Below, piece by piece: positions 25,024 to 32,405 of a DNA stretch of 64,000 nucleotides. The number at the start of each line of letters is the position of its first letter. Within the stretch, counting starts at the first letter, position 1. The notes under the pieces were generated by a model. That model made no database searches. It was not told the origin of the DNA and saw only the letters and a program-made list of their open reading frames with translations. The position numbers and the translations under genes are program-made. The stretch is from Thermococcus paralvinellae (GTDB taxonomy: Archaea > Methanobacteriota_B > Thermococci > Thermococcales > Thermococcaceae): assembly GCF_000517445.1 (NCBI RefSeq), contig NZ_CP006965.1:1712681-1776680 (forward strand), read 5' to 3'.

Positions 25024-25857
25024 TCACTTGAGTGTTATACCCCACATTGTGATTAAATACTTCCTTGCGAAGAAGACGAACAGCATAGCTGGGAGCATCA
25101 TTATAAATGCAGCAGCAAATTTGTAATAATCAGGTGCAGCTCCACCACTAGCCCCTGCCATTATCGATAATATTTGGGCAGGCAGAGTTCTGTGCTGAAG
25201 AGTTAAAACCGATGCAACAAAGACCTCGTTCCACGACATGACAAAGGTAAACATTGCAGCTGCTGCCAATCCTGGAAGGGCCAATGGAAGAGTTATCCTA
25301 AGAAATGCCCCAAGTCTCGTTAATCCAAAGACCATTGCAGCCTCTTCAAGCTCAGTGGAAACTCCAGCAAAGATGCTTGAAGTTATGAGAACAACAAAGG
25401 GAAGAGCCATTGCAGTGTGAGCCAATGCAACACCAAGCAGAGTATCTATGAGATTCAGCCTGATGTAAAGCACAACCAGAGGTATTGCCATGACGGGAAT
25501 TGGAAACATCCTCAGTGCAACTATCGAGAGTTTTATGGTGTCCTTTGCTGGGAAGATGAACTTTGCTATTGCGTAACCTGCGGGAATTCCAAGAGCGAAG
25601 CTTATAATTATTGTCAAAACTGCCACGATAATGCTGTTTTTAATAGCATCAAGAGCCCTAAGTGTAAATAGCAAAGTATAAACCCACTGCTTTGTATAGT
25701 GAAAGGGAATTATCTTGCTAGGATCATAGTAATCAAGCTTTGATGAAAATGCATAAAGGGTCACTACTATCAATGGCACAACTATCCAAGCAACGACCGT
25801 AAAAACGAACGTGTAAAAGGCTATTTGCTTAAGCATGAACTTTGTCTTCTCATTCAT
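25024..25857 (-). CDS. Sugar ABC transporter permease (MalG type)
   Basis: 277 aa with six TM helices. The EAA loop 'EEAAMVFGLTRLGAFLRITLPLALPGLAAAAMF' couples to the ATPase. Overlaps the preceding permease gene by 4 bp (ATGA type). MalG-like permeases form a heterodimer with MalF-like partners; the substrate cannot be told from this subunit. Confidence 0.92.
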   Translation of the reverse strand: MNEKTKFMLKQIAFYTFVFTVVAWIVVPLIVVTLYAFSSKLDYYDPSKIIPFHYTKQWVYTLLFTLRALDAIKNSIIVAVLTIIISFALGIPAGYAIAKFIFPAKDTIKLSIVALRMFPIPVMAIPLVVLYIRLNLIDTLLGVALAHTAMALPFVVLITSSIFAGVSTELEEAAMVFGLTRLGAFLRITLPLALPGLAAAAMFTFVMSWNEVFVASVLTLQHRTLPAQILSIMAGASGGAAPDYYKFAAAFIMMLPAMLFVFFARKYLITMWGITLK

Positions 25858-26708
25858 TCTTTCACCTCCAAATACTCAGCTTTCATGAACTTGATGTACA
25901 TGGCTCCAAGAACAATTGAAAGCGCAGCAATTGTCAATGCATAGATTGAAGCAACACCATAGTCCTTAATCTCGGTGAGCTGATAGAAACCTTCTCCAGC
26001 CAAAATTGGGATATCCCTCCCTGCCAAGATCCAGACGATACCGAAGACCTGCATTGCAAAGAGCGTTCTTATTATTAGGGCACTCTGGATACTTGGTTTC
26101 AATAGTGGAATCACTATTTTCCTTAACTTTGTCCAATAATCCGCCCCAAACACTTCTGCTGCTTCCAAGTACTCCGGACTTATCATCTGCAAACCGGCTA
26201 GGATAATAACGAATACAATTGCAGTCGCTCTCCAAAGCTCCGCTAGGACTATTGCTAAAAATTCCATATGCCTAAATTGATAACCAAAGAAATAAACCGG
26301 ATTATCAATTAATCCAATGTTCAGAAATAGCTTATTCAAAAATCCGCTTGGAGAAAGCATGGCATACCAAATCAGACCTGCAGCAACATCGCTAATCGTG
26401 AGGGGAATTATTAAAGCATAAAGCGCTAAATCTTTACCTTTAAATGCCCTGTTCATAACCAGGGCTAAAACTAATGCCAAACCAACTTGAGTAGGCACAA
26501 TAACGGCAGCTAAACCGATAGTATATTTAAGAGCATCCCAAAAACGGGGATCACTAATCGTTCTATTAACAGTTGCAAGAGAAAAAGCACCATTCTCAGT
26601 GAAAGCTAAATACAGAGCTTGAATAAGGGGATAACCAACAAAAAACATCAGATATGCAAAAGCCGGCAAAATTAAAAGATAGGGAAGATAGGAGGCCTTA
26701 ACCTTCAT
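25854..26708 (-). CDS. Sugar ABC transporter permease (MalF type)
   Basis: 284 aa, six TM helices, EAA loop 'LEAAEVFGADYWTKLRKIVIPLLKPSIQSALI'. It is shorter than enterobacterial MalF, having no large periplasmic insertion, as usual for archaeal CUT1 permeases. GGAGG lies 5 nt before the ATG. It is 9 bp downstream of the binding-protein gene and overlaps the partner permease gene by 4 bp. Confidence 0.92.
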   Translation of the reverse strand: MKVKASYLPYLLILPAFAYLMFFVGYPLIQALYLAFTENGAFSLATVNRTISDPRFWDALKYTIGLAAVIVPTQVGLALVLALVMNRAFKGKDLALYALIIPLTISDVAAGLIWYAMLSPSGFLNKLFLNIGLIDNPVYFFGYQFRHMEFLAIVLAELWRATAIVFVIILAGLQMISPEYLEAAEVFGADYWTKLRKIVIPLLKPSIQSALIIRTLFAMQVFGIVWILAGRDIPILAGEGFYQLTEIKDYGVASIYALTIAALSIVLGAMYIKFMKAEYLEVKE

Positions 26709-26717
26709 ATTCCTCCC

Positions 26718-28055
26718 TCATGGAACTTCTACGCCTTGCTCCTCAAAGAGTCCAATAAGCTTTGGCTTAAGCTCTTTTGTGACTGCCGCTGGATCTTCGC
26801 CCTTAAGAACTATTCTCTCAAATGCTGTTCTGTAAATGTCCTTGAATTCACCACCTTTTGCTCCAAGGTTTGGAATCATTGCAACAACTGCATCTGGTGT
26901 TGCGGACTGTACAGCAACACCTTCAGCCAGAATCTTAAGTGGTCCTTCTGGTAATACACCACTTGCTTCTTTGACTGTTGGGAAGAATCCAACCTTCTCA
27001 AGGACTTTAACCTGTGTCTCTGGTCTTGTGAGGTAATCAATTAACTTCCATGCTTCCTCTGGGTGTGGAGCGCCCTTTGGAATTGCCAATCCTGCAACTA
27101 CTAAGATAAATCCTCTTCCCTTTGGTCCTCTTGGAACAGGAACAACTACGAATTGATCTGGACTTGTCTCAATTGCGTTTTTAATTCTTGCAGTGTGATC
27201 CCAAGCAATAAGAACCTCTCCTCTTAAGAGCGGCTCAGCCATTGCATCCCAAGTTGTGCTTGCTGGGTTTACATACGGCCAGAGCTCCTTGAGGTAGTTC
27301 CACATTGTAACTGCCTCTGGGCTGTCAAATGCCTTTGTTTGGTAACCAGTGAATGATGGATAGATGTACCCGTGGAGGAATCTTACAAAGAGTCCTTTTG
27401 GTCCAGCTGGAAATCCGACTTGTGGCTTTCCTGTTGCCTCTTTAAGCTTCTTGGCCCAAGCTAAGAATGCATCGTAAGTCCACTTGTCAGTTCCCTTCAT
27501 AACATCCTCCTTTGTAAGTCCATCTGGCAAGTACTCAAATGCCTTCTTGTTGATTACCATAACGTATGTAGCACTCATCCATGGAACGTAAACCTTCTTT
27601 CCTCCAATTGTTGCATATTTCTCAAAGGTTGTTATGAAAGTTCTTCCCTCAAGCTTCGGCATTCCGCTTAAGTCCATGAGCCAGCCTTTTGAGTTAAAGT
27701 AATCTAGACCACCATGCAAGTCACCGATGAGATCAATAGTAACTTTTCCAGCTTTTTCCTCAGCCTCAAGTCTTGTAGCCATGTCAGAATAGCTTATGGG
27801 TATGAAATCAACATCAATTCCCGTCTCTTTCTTAAATCCGCTCAGGAGCTCTTCTTGAACAAAAACTCTCTCCTCTGGTGGATTTAGCTGTGTTGAGAGC
27901 CAAATAAGCTTTACTGCTTCTTTTGGCTGCTCAGTAGTTGTTGGCTGTTCAGAAGTAGTCGGTGTTGTTGTCTTTTCGCCACCTATGCACCCACTTACTA
28001 TCGCTCCTAAAAGAACGAAAACCAAAAGCCCCACAATTTTTGCTTTTCGGTTCAT
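26718..28055 (-). CDS. Sugar-binding lipoprotein of ABC transporter (MalE/UgpB-like)
   Basis: 445 aa. Signal peptide with lipobox VSGC (Cys about residue 23), a Thr/Pro-rich tether, then an extracellular solute-binding protein family 1 fold ('EELLSGFKKETGIDVDFIPISYSDMATRLEAE', 'VYVPWMSATYVMVINKKAFEYL', 'GEVLIAWDHTARIKNAI'). It captures the substrate at the cell surface; the sugar is unknown. It is the first gene of the operon SBP-permease-permease-ATPase-TrmB. The promoter has a TATA box (TTTATATAT on the minus strand, about 28103-28112) with the shared operator motif directly upstream. Confidence 0.92.
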   Translation of the reverse strand: MNRKAKIVGLLVFVLLGAIVSGCIGGEKTTTPTTSEQPTTTEQPKEAVKLIWLSTQLNPPEERVFVQEELLSGFKKETGIDVDFIPISYSDMATRLEAEEKAGKVTIDLIGDLHGGLDYFNSKGWLMDLSGMPKLEGRTFITTFEKYATIGGKKVYVPWMSATYVMVINKKAFEYLPDGLTKEDVMKGTDKWTYDAFLAWAKKLKEATGKPQVGFPAGPKGLFVRFLHGYIYPSFTGYQTKAFDSPEAVTMWNYLKELWPYVNPASTTWDAMAEPLLRGEVLIAWDHTARIKNAIETSPDQFVVVPVPRGPKGRGFILVVAGLAIPKGAPHPEEAWKLIDYLTRPETQVKVLEKVGFFPTVKEASGVLPEGPLKILAEGVAVQSATPDAVVAMIPNLGAKGGEFKDIYRTAFERIVLKGEDPAAVTKELKPKLIGLFEEQGVEVP

Positions 28056-28121
28056 TAACCCTCACCTCAGTGCAGTAAGTCACTAAAATCTACTTCAAGG
28101 AGATATATAAACATTATGATA

Positions 28122-28142
28122 AAACCACTTTTAGTTGTTGTA
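28122..28142 (-). promoter_or_regulatory. Shared operator-like motif upstream of the ABC transporter promoter
   Basis: On the minus strand it reads TACAACAACTAAAAGTGGTT followed by T. It lies about 12 bp upstream of the TATA box of the binding-protein gene. A near-identical copy sits at the same relative place in front of the Gfo/Idh genes (30265-30285). Regulation by the TrmB-type protein of this operon is inferred. Confidence 0.65.
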
Positions 28143-28177
28143 TTTTGTAAAGGAAACCAAAAAAAGAAGAGGAGAAA

Positions 28178-29182
28178 TTAGAGTTTTACAATCTTTCCAG
28201 TTCTAGAAGACTCGTAAGCTGCCAAAACTATCTCCAAGTTTTTCTTTGCATCTTCCCCAGTTATTGGGGGTTCTTTATCCTCAAGTATGGATTCTATAAA
28301 GTATTTAACAATGTTTTCGACATCTGGCCTCTCCCAGTAAATCTTTTCAGCCCTGTCTTGGTACACTGTGAAATCGGGATACGCTGTTCTTATATCCAAA
28401 AAGCCGTCCTTACCAAGGATATAGTATTTCATTTCAAGCCCATAGGGATAGCCTCTTGGGTTGCCCCAGCCAGCATTTAACACCGCAGTGACACCATTCC
28501 TGAATTCTAAAACTGCAGTCCCAATGTCATCAACTGGAAATCCATAAATCTTCGAACCAATATCGGCGTAAACCCTCTTAACATCGCTCTCTGTCAACCA
28601 GAGGAGAGAATCAATTCCATGTGGTGCAGTGTCCATAAATCCTCCTCCACCAGACTTTCTAACATCGAGGAACCAAGTCATATCCAAGCCTTCAAGGAAT
28701 ATTGGTGGCTTAACATACTCTGAAATTGCATAGATGTATTCCAACTTTCCTATTTCTCCGTTTTCAATCATGCTCTTTGCTTTCCTAAGAGGAATTGTGA
28801 ATCTTGGATTGAAAGGAACCATTAGTTTAACCCCAGCCTTCTTGGCTGCTTTGATAATTTCGTCAGCATCTTCAAGAGTCAAAGCAATTGGCTTTTCTAG
28901 GAGAAGATGTTTCCCCTCTTCAATAACTCTAAGGGCAACTTCCTTATGGCGGTAAGTCTCAATTGCGACATAAACAGCATCAACTTTTTTATCCTTCAGC
29001 AAGTCTTCATAGTTCTTATAGAATTTAGCCTTAAGTCTCTGAGCTTCCCTTTTAGCAACATCAGAATTAGAACCATCTCCGGAAATTGCATACAGCTTAG
29101 CTTTTGGATTGGAAGCAAAAGTTGATCCATACCTGATGGCATGAGGATGAGCATAGCTTATAATTCCAATGTTAATTTTCAT
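28178..29182 (-). CDS. Gfo/Idh/MocA-family NAD(P)-dependent oxidoreductase
   Basis: 334 aa. N-terminal Rossmann fold ('INIGIISYAHPHAIRYGSTFASNPKAKLYAIS'), the family hallmark 'EKPIALTLEDADEI' (Lys of the catalytic EKP), and a C-terminal alpha/beta dimer domain with 'MDTAPHGIDSLLWL'. The first glycine motif is unusual (GIISYAHPH instead of GxGxxG). Such enzymes oxidise or reduce the hydroxyl groups of sugars or inositols. Overlaps the upstream paralogue by 4 bp; the two together may carry out coupled oxidation and reduction on one sugar. 122 bp separates it from the ABC operon. Confidence 0.88.
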   Translation of the reverse strand: MKINIGIISYAHPHAIRYGSTFASNPKAKLYAISGDGSNSDVAKREAQRLKAKFYKNYEDLLKDKKVDAVYVAIETYRHKEVALRVIEEGKHLLLEKPIALTLEDADEIIKAAKKAGVKLMVPFNPRFTIPLRKAKSMIENGEIGKLEYIYAISEYVKPPIFLEGLDMTWFLDVRKSGGGGFMDTAPHGIDSLLWLTESDVKRVYADIGSKIYGFPVDDIGTAVLEFRNGVTAVLNAGWGNPRGYPYGLEMKYYILGKDGFLDIRTAYPDFTVYQDRAEKIYWERPDVENIVKYFIESILEDKEPPITGEDAKKNLEIVLAAYESSRTGKIVKL

Positions 29183-30210
29183 ACTACCACCCCCTTGAGG
29201 TTAACAGGTTCCTCTTTGTGAGCTGATTCAATGGCCTTTTCAGCGATTTGAAGTGCTATCAATGCATCTCTCGCTGTAATCACTGGCTCTTCTTTTCCAA
29301 GAATTACACGGAAGAAGTGCCTCAATTCTCTTTCGAATGCATCTGGAAATGTTGAGAGCATTGGGGAAAATCTAGGCATTTCAAAGTGACTCTTAATGAC
29401 ACCAACAACTGGAGTGTCCATTGGAGTGTAGCGAATCCTTCCATTTTTGCCAAGAATATCGAGATGATGGTAGAACACACCATAACGAGCTGGATACGAA
29501 TATGCCCAGCTCACCTCAGCTATTCCAGTCTTTCCCCCCTCAAACTGTATCATCATGACAAAGTGATCGTATGTGTTGTTAACCCTCGCTTCCTTCCTTA
29601 TCTCTTTTCCAATTCCAAGAACCCTAACAGGCTCGCTCTCAAAGAACCACCTCAAGAAATCAGTGACATGGACTCCTAAATCAATTGCAACTCCCCCACC
29701 TTTATGAGGCTTCCAGTACCATGCACTTTCTGGAAAAGGAAGTCTTTGAACCTCTGCTTTTCTAATTTGCATTGGTAAGATGTTTCTCTTTTTGATAATT
29801 TCTTTTATCTGCATCCATCTCTTATCAAATCTCCTCGTGTGTCCAACCAAAAGCCACAATCCTTCTTTTTCTGCTGTCTTTATCATTTTTTCTGCTTCTT
29901 CACTTCTTAAGGCGATTGGTTTTTCAACAATGACATGCTTGCCAGCTTTCAGTGCTTTAATTGCAATCTCAGCATGAGTATAAGTTGGGGTTAGAATTTC
30001 AACAACATCCAAATCTAAGTCAAGAAATTCATCCAAATTTGTAAAATACTTAGCATTAAACTCTTTTGCGGCTTCTCTTGCTTTCTTTTCTTTAATATCC
30101 ATAAAGGCCACAACTTTTATTATTTCAATGTTTTTAAGGGCGTTCTTATGGGCCAAATTGAATATATTTCCACAACCTACAACGCCTACTCTTAGCTTCC
30201 GCTCAGGCAT
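29179..30210 (-). CDS. Gfo/Idh/MocA-family NAD(P)-dependent oxidoreductase
   Basis: 343 aa. Canonical dinucleotide motif 'VGVVGCGNIFNLAHKNALKN', catalytic 'VEKPIALRSEEAEKMI', and 'GGGVAIDLGVHVTDFLRWFF' with the conserved Asp/His of the active site. The C-terminal domain is typical of glucose-fructose oxidoreductase/inositol dehydrogenase relatives. First gene of the two-gene operon; its promoter (TATA about 30244-30252 on the minus strand) carries the motif shared with the ABC transporter operon. The divergent glycosyltransferase uses the same 92-bp intergenic region. Confidence 0.9.
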   Translation of the reverse strand: MPERKLRVGVVGCGNIFNLAHKNALKNIEIIKVVAFMDIKEKKAREAAKEFNAKYFTNLDEFLDLDLDVVEILTPTYTHAEIAIKALKAGKHVIVEKPIALRSEEAEKMIKTAEKEGLWLLVGHTRRFDKRWMQIKEIIKKRNILPMQIRKAEVQRLPFPESAWYWKPHKGGGVAIDLGVHVTDFLRWFFESEPVRVLGIGKEIRKEARVNNTYDHFVMMIQFEGGKTGIAEVSWAYSYPARYGVFYHHLDILGKNGRIRYTPMDTPVVGVIKSHFEMPRFSPMLSTFPDAFERELRHFFRVILGKEEPVITARDALIALQIAEKAIESAHKEEPVNLKGVVV

Positions 30211-30264
30211 ATGGCATCACTAATAGTAACCGACAAACAAAAAGTATATAACATTTTTCATTAT

Positions 30265-30285
30265 AAACCACTTTAGATGGTTGTA
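30265..30285 (-). promoter_or_regulatory. Shared operator-like motif in the oxidoreductase/glycosyltransferase intergenic region
   Basis: On the minus strand it reads TACAACCATCTAAAGTGGTT followed by T. It contains inverted arms AACCA/TGGTT. It lies about 14 bp upstream of the TATA box of the oxidoreductase operon, and on the plus strand it lies just before the glycosyltransferase ribosome-binding site, close to that gene's expected start. Related copy at 28122-28142. Confidence 0.65.
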
Positions 30286-30302
30286 TTTTTCAGGTGATGA
30301 AA

Positions 30303-31445
30303 ATGAAAGTTATGGTGGGAATACCCAGCTACAACAATGCTGACACCATAGGCTTTGTAGTTAAGCAAGCAGCTGAAGGATTGAAAAAATATTTTGGTGG
30401 AGGAATAATAGCTAATGCCGATGGTGGGAGCAGTGATGGAACGAGAGAAGTAGTCATGAAGACCAAAGTTCCGGAAGGAGTGGAAGTAATGAGCTTCGTT
30501 TATAAATGGCCAATTCCCGGCAAAGGTAGCGCAATGAAAGAGCTTATGGAACTTGCAAGGGAAAAAGGTGTTGATGTTCTTGTTTTTGTTGACAGCGATT
30601 TGAGAAGTATAACTCCAGAATGGATTTACAAATTTGCTAAGCCTATCGAGGATGGTTATGATTTCGTTGCTCCGCTCTATATAAGGCACAAATATGACGG
30701 GACAATAACAAACAACATCGCTTATCCAATGACCGCATCTCTGTATGGCTACAATGTTAGGCAACCAATTGGAGGAGATTTCGGGATTAGTGCAGAGCTG
30801 ATTGATGTTTATTTAGCGGATGAAGAGACTTGGAAAACAGATGTTGCAAGATTTGGTGTTGATATCTTTTTAACCACAACAGCCCTAGCTGAGGGATTCA
30901 GAGTAATTCAAACAGCCCTTGGCTTGAAGATACACAATCCAAAGGATCCAGCTGCTTCACTTGGCCCAATGTTCAACCAAGTCGTGGGAACTTTGTTCAT
31001 GTTAATGAAGAAATATGAGGAGAAGTGGAAGCCAGTTAAGGAAATTAAAAAAGTTAAAACTTTCGGGAGCATTAAATGGCAAGAGCCAGAAGAAGTAAAA
31101 GTTACACTTAAACTGCTTAAAGAAAAAGCAAGAGAACTCTTCAACGAAAATAAAGCAATCTTAAAGAAAGCTTTAGCTGAAGAAACATTTGCCCAAGTTA
31201 CTAAGGCCCTTGAAACCTTTGAACTTGATGATGTCCTTTGGAGTCATGTTCTTTTTGATGGTGCTGTTGCATACAAGAAGGGAATTCTCAAAAATGCCGA
31301 ACCACTAATTCCGCTCTACTTTGCAAAGACTGCTGATTTCGTTGAAAAGACGAAAGAGTTAACAACGGCAGAAGCAGAGAAGATAATCCAGGAGAGAGCA
31401 AAGATTTTCTTGGAGGAAAAAGACTACCTGCTTGAGAAGTGGTGA
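30303..31445 (+). CDS. GT-A glycosyltransferase, possibly glucosylglycerate/mannosylglycerate-type synthase
   Basis: 380 aa from ATG 30303 (GGTGAT 4 nt upstream). GT-A fold: 'MVGIPSYNNADTIGFVVKQA', nucleotide-sugar contact 'NADGGSSDGTREVV', and a metal-binding DSD in 'VLVFVDSDLRS'. 'FVAPLYIRHKYDGTITNNIAYPM' and 'QPIGGDFG' recall glucosyl-3-phosphoglycerate/glucosylglycerate synthases (GT81-like), which make compatible solutes. The C-terminal ~130 residues are helical. It is divergent from the Gfo/Idh pair and shares a regulatory motif with the ABC transporter. The exact donor and acceptor are not readable. Confidence 0.75.
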   Translation: MKVMVGIPSYNNADTIGFVVKQAAEGLKKYFGGGIIANADGGSSDGTREVVMKTKVPEGVEVMSFVYKWPIPGKGSAMKELMELAREKGVDVLVFVDSDLRSITPEWIYKFAKPIEDGYDFVAPLYIRHKYDGTITNNIAYPMTASLYGYNVRQPIGGDFGISAELIDVYLADEETWKTDVARFGVDIFLTTTALAEGFRVIQTALGLKIHNPKDPAASLGPMFNQVVGTLFMLMKKYEEKWKPVKEIKKVKTFGSIKWQEPEEVKVTLKLLKEKARELFNENKAILKKALAEETFAQVTKALETFELDDVLWSHVLFDGAVAYKKGILKNAEPLIPLYFAKTADFVEKTKELTTAEAEKIIQERAKIFLEEKDYLLEKW

Positions 31446-31446
31446 G

Positions 31447-31467
31447 CTTTTGTTCCTTTCCTTTTTA
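31447..31467 (+). terminator. T-rich terminator after glycosyltransferase gene
   Basis: The run GCTTTTGTTCCTTTCCTTTT directly follows the TGA stop; several oligo-T clusters without a hairpin, as usual in archaea. Confidence 0.4.
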
Positions 31468-31516
31468 AAGTTTTCAAAAGAACATTAAGAGGAATAAAAT
31501 CTGGAGCCCGGGGGTT

Positions 31517-31592
31517 TGGTAGCCCCGCGGGGATTCGAACCCCGGTCGCGGGATCCAAAGTCCCGCATGCTTGGCCGCTACACCACGGGGCT
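31517..31592 (-). tRNA. tRNA-Gln (TTG)
   Basis: 76 nt including an encoded CCA. On the minus strand the acceptor is AGCCCCG/CGGGGCT with discriminator A, the anticodon stem CGGGA/TCCCG, loop CTTTGGA and anticodon TTG. The T arm is CCGGGG-TTCGAAT-CCCCGC type. The first pair A1-U72 is the identity element used by the archaeal GatDE amidotransferase, since archaea make Gln-tRNA from Glu-tRNA. No intron. Confidence 0.96.
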
Positions 31593-31616
31593 GCCCGATA
31601 GATTGAACTGAGGGTG

Positions 31617-31630
31617 AATTTATAAACTTT
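31617..31630 (-). promoter_or_regulatory. TATA box of tRNA-Gln gene
   Basis: On the minus strand AAGTTTATAAATTC lies 25-38 bp upstream of the tRNA 5' end; the 5' A-rich sequence could serve as BRE. Confidence 0.6.
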
Positions 31631-31682
31631 ACCTTTATTCTAAAAATATCCAAAACTCAGCCATTAATACCTTAGCTTAAGT

Positions 31683-32366
31683 TCAAAAGATAATCTCTTC
31701 TTCTCCAACTTCCAAAGAGAACTCTGAAAGCACTTTATCAAAGTCACTCTCCGCTGTGAATATGAATCCACAAGTATCACATTTCAATGCAAGACCCTCT
31801 ACTCTAAGCGGAGAAAAGCAAACGGGACATCTATACTCTTTCTCCTCTAGCTCTCTAAAGATCTCATCAAGCATGACCAAAATCCTCAGGTCATTTTCCC
31901 AATCCTCATGAACCATTCCCCAATACGGGAGTGAAATTGGAACTCCATCTTCCAAAATCAATGCATTTATTCCAATGCTCCTAATTTTTGGAGGCAATTT
32001 TTGTGCAGGCTCAATTGAAACAACATCTTGACCATAAAATTCAATGTGCTGAGCTCGAATTGTTATACCCGAAGAGAGCCTTTTGGTCAAAGGATAAAGC
32101 TGAATAAATACAGCATTCTCTGGCTCAAAATACGCAGTTAAGCCGAGGTTTTTCTTTGTGAAGAAATAGACATAAGTTTCGTCATCAACACTTTCTCCAG
32201 CCCATGAAAAGCCCAGTTTAGCCAAAGCTCTTTTCAAGAAGAGGGGCTTTGGAAAAGAACCTTTAATCAAGAGATGCTCACCTATCCAGCCAGCTAAGGG
32301 CATTGAGTAGCCTATAAAATACTGCCTCTGAACGCGAAGATAAGCAATACTAGGGATTAACTTCAT
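31683..32366 (-). CDS. Hypothetical protein with C-terminal zinc ribbon
   Basis: 227 aa. The first ~175 residues are mixed alpha/beta with many aromatic residues and no recognised motif. A zinc-ribbon module follows: 'CPVCFSPLRVEGLALKCDTCGF' (C-x2-C ... C-x2-C), and then an acidic tail. It is cytoplasmic by appearance. It lies 40 bp downstream of the PolD large-subunit gene in the same direction and could be co-transcribed with the replication operon. A nucleic-acid or protein-binding role is possible but not shown. Confidence 0.72.
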   Translation of the reverse strand: MKLIPSIAYLRVQRQYFIGYSMPLAGWIGEHLLIKGSFPKPLFLKRALAKLGFSWAGESVDDETYVYFFTKKNLGLTAYFEPENAVFIQLYPLTKRLSSGITIRAQHIEFYGQDVVSIEPAQKLPPKIRSIGINALILEDGVPISLPYWGMVHEDWENDLRILVMLDEIFRELEEKEYRCPVCFSPLRVEGLALKCDTCGFIFTAESDFDKVLSEFSLEVGEEEIIF

Positions 32367-32405
32367 AACAAAAATAAAAAGGTGTTAAACTTTATAGCAC
32401 TTTCG

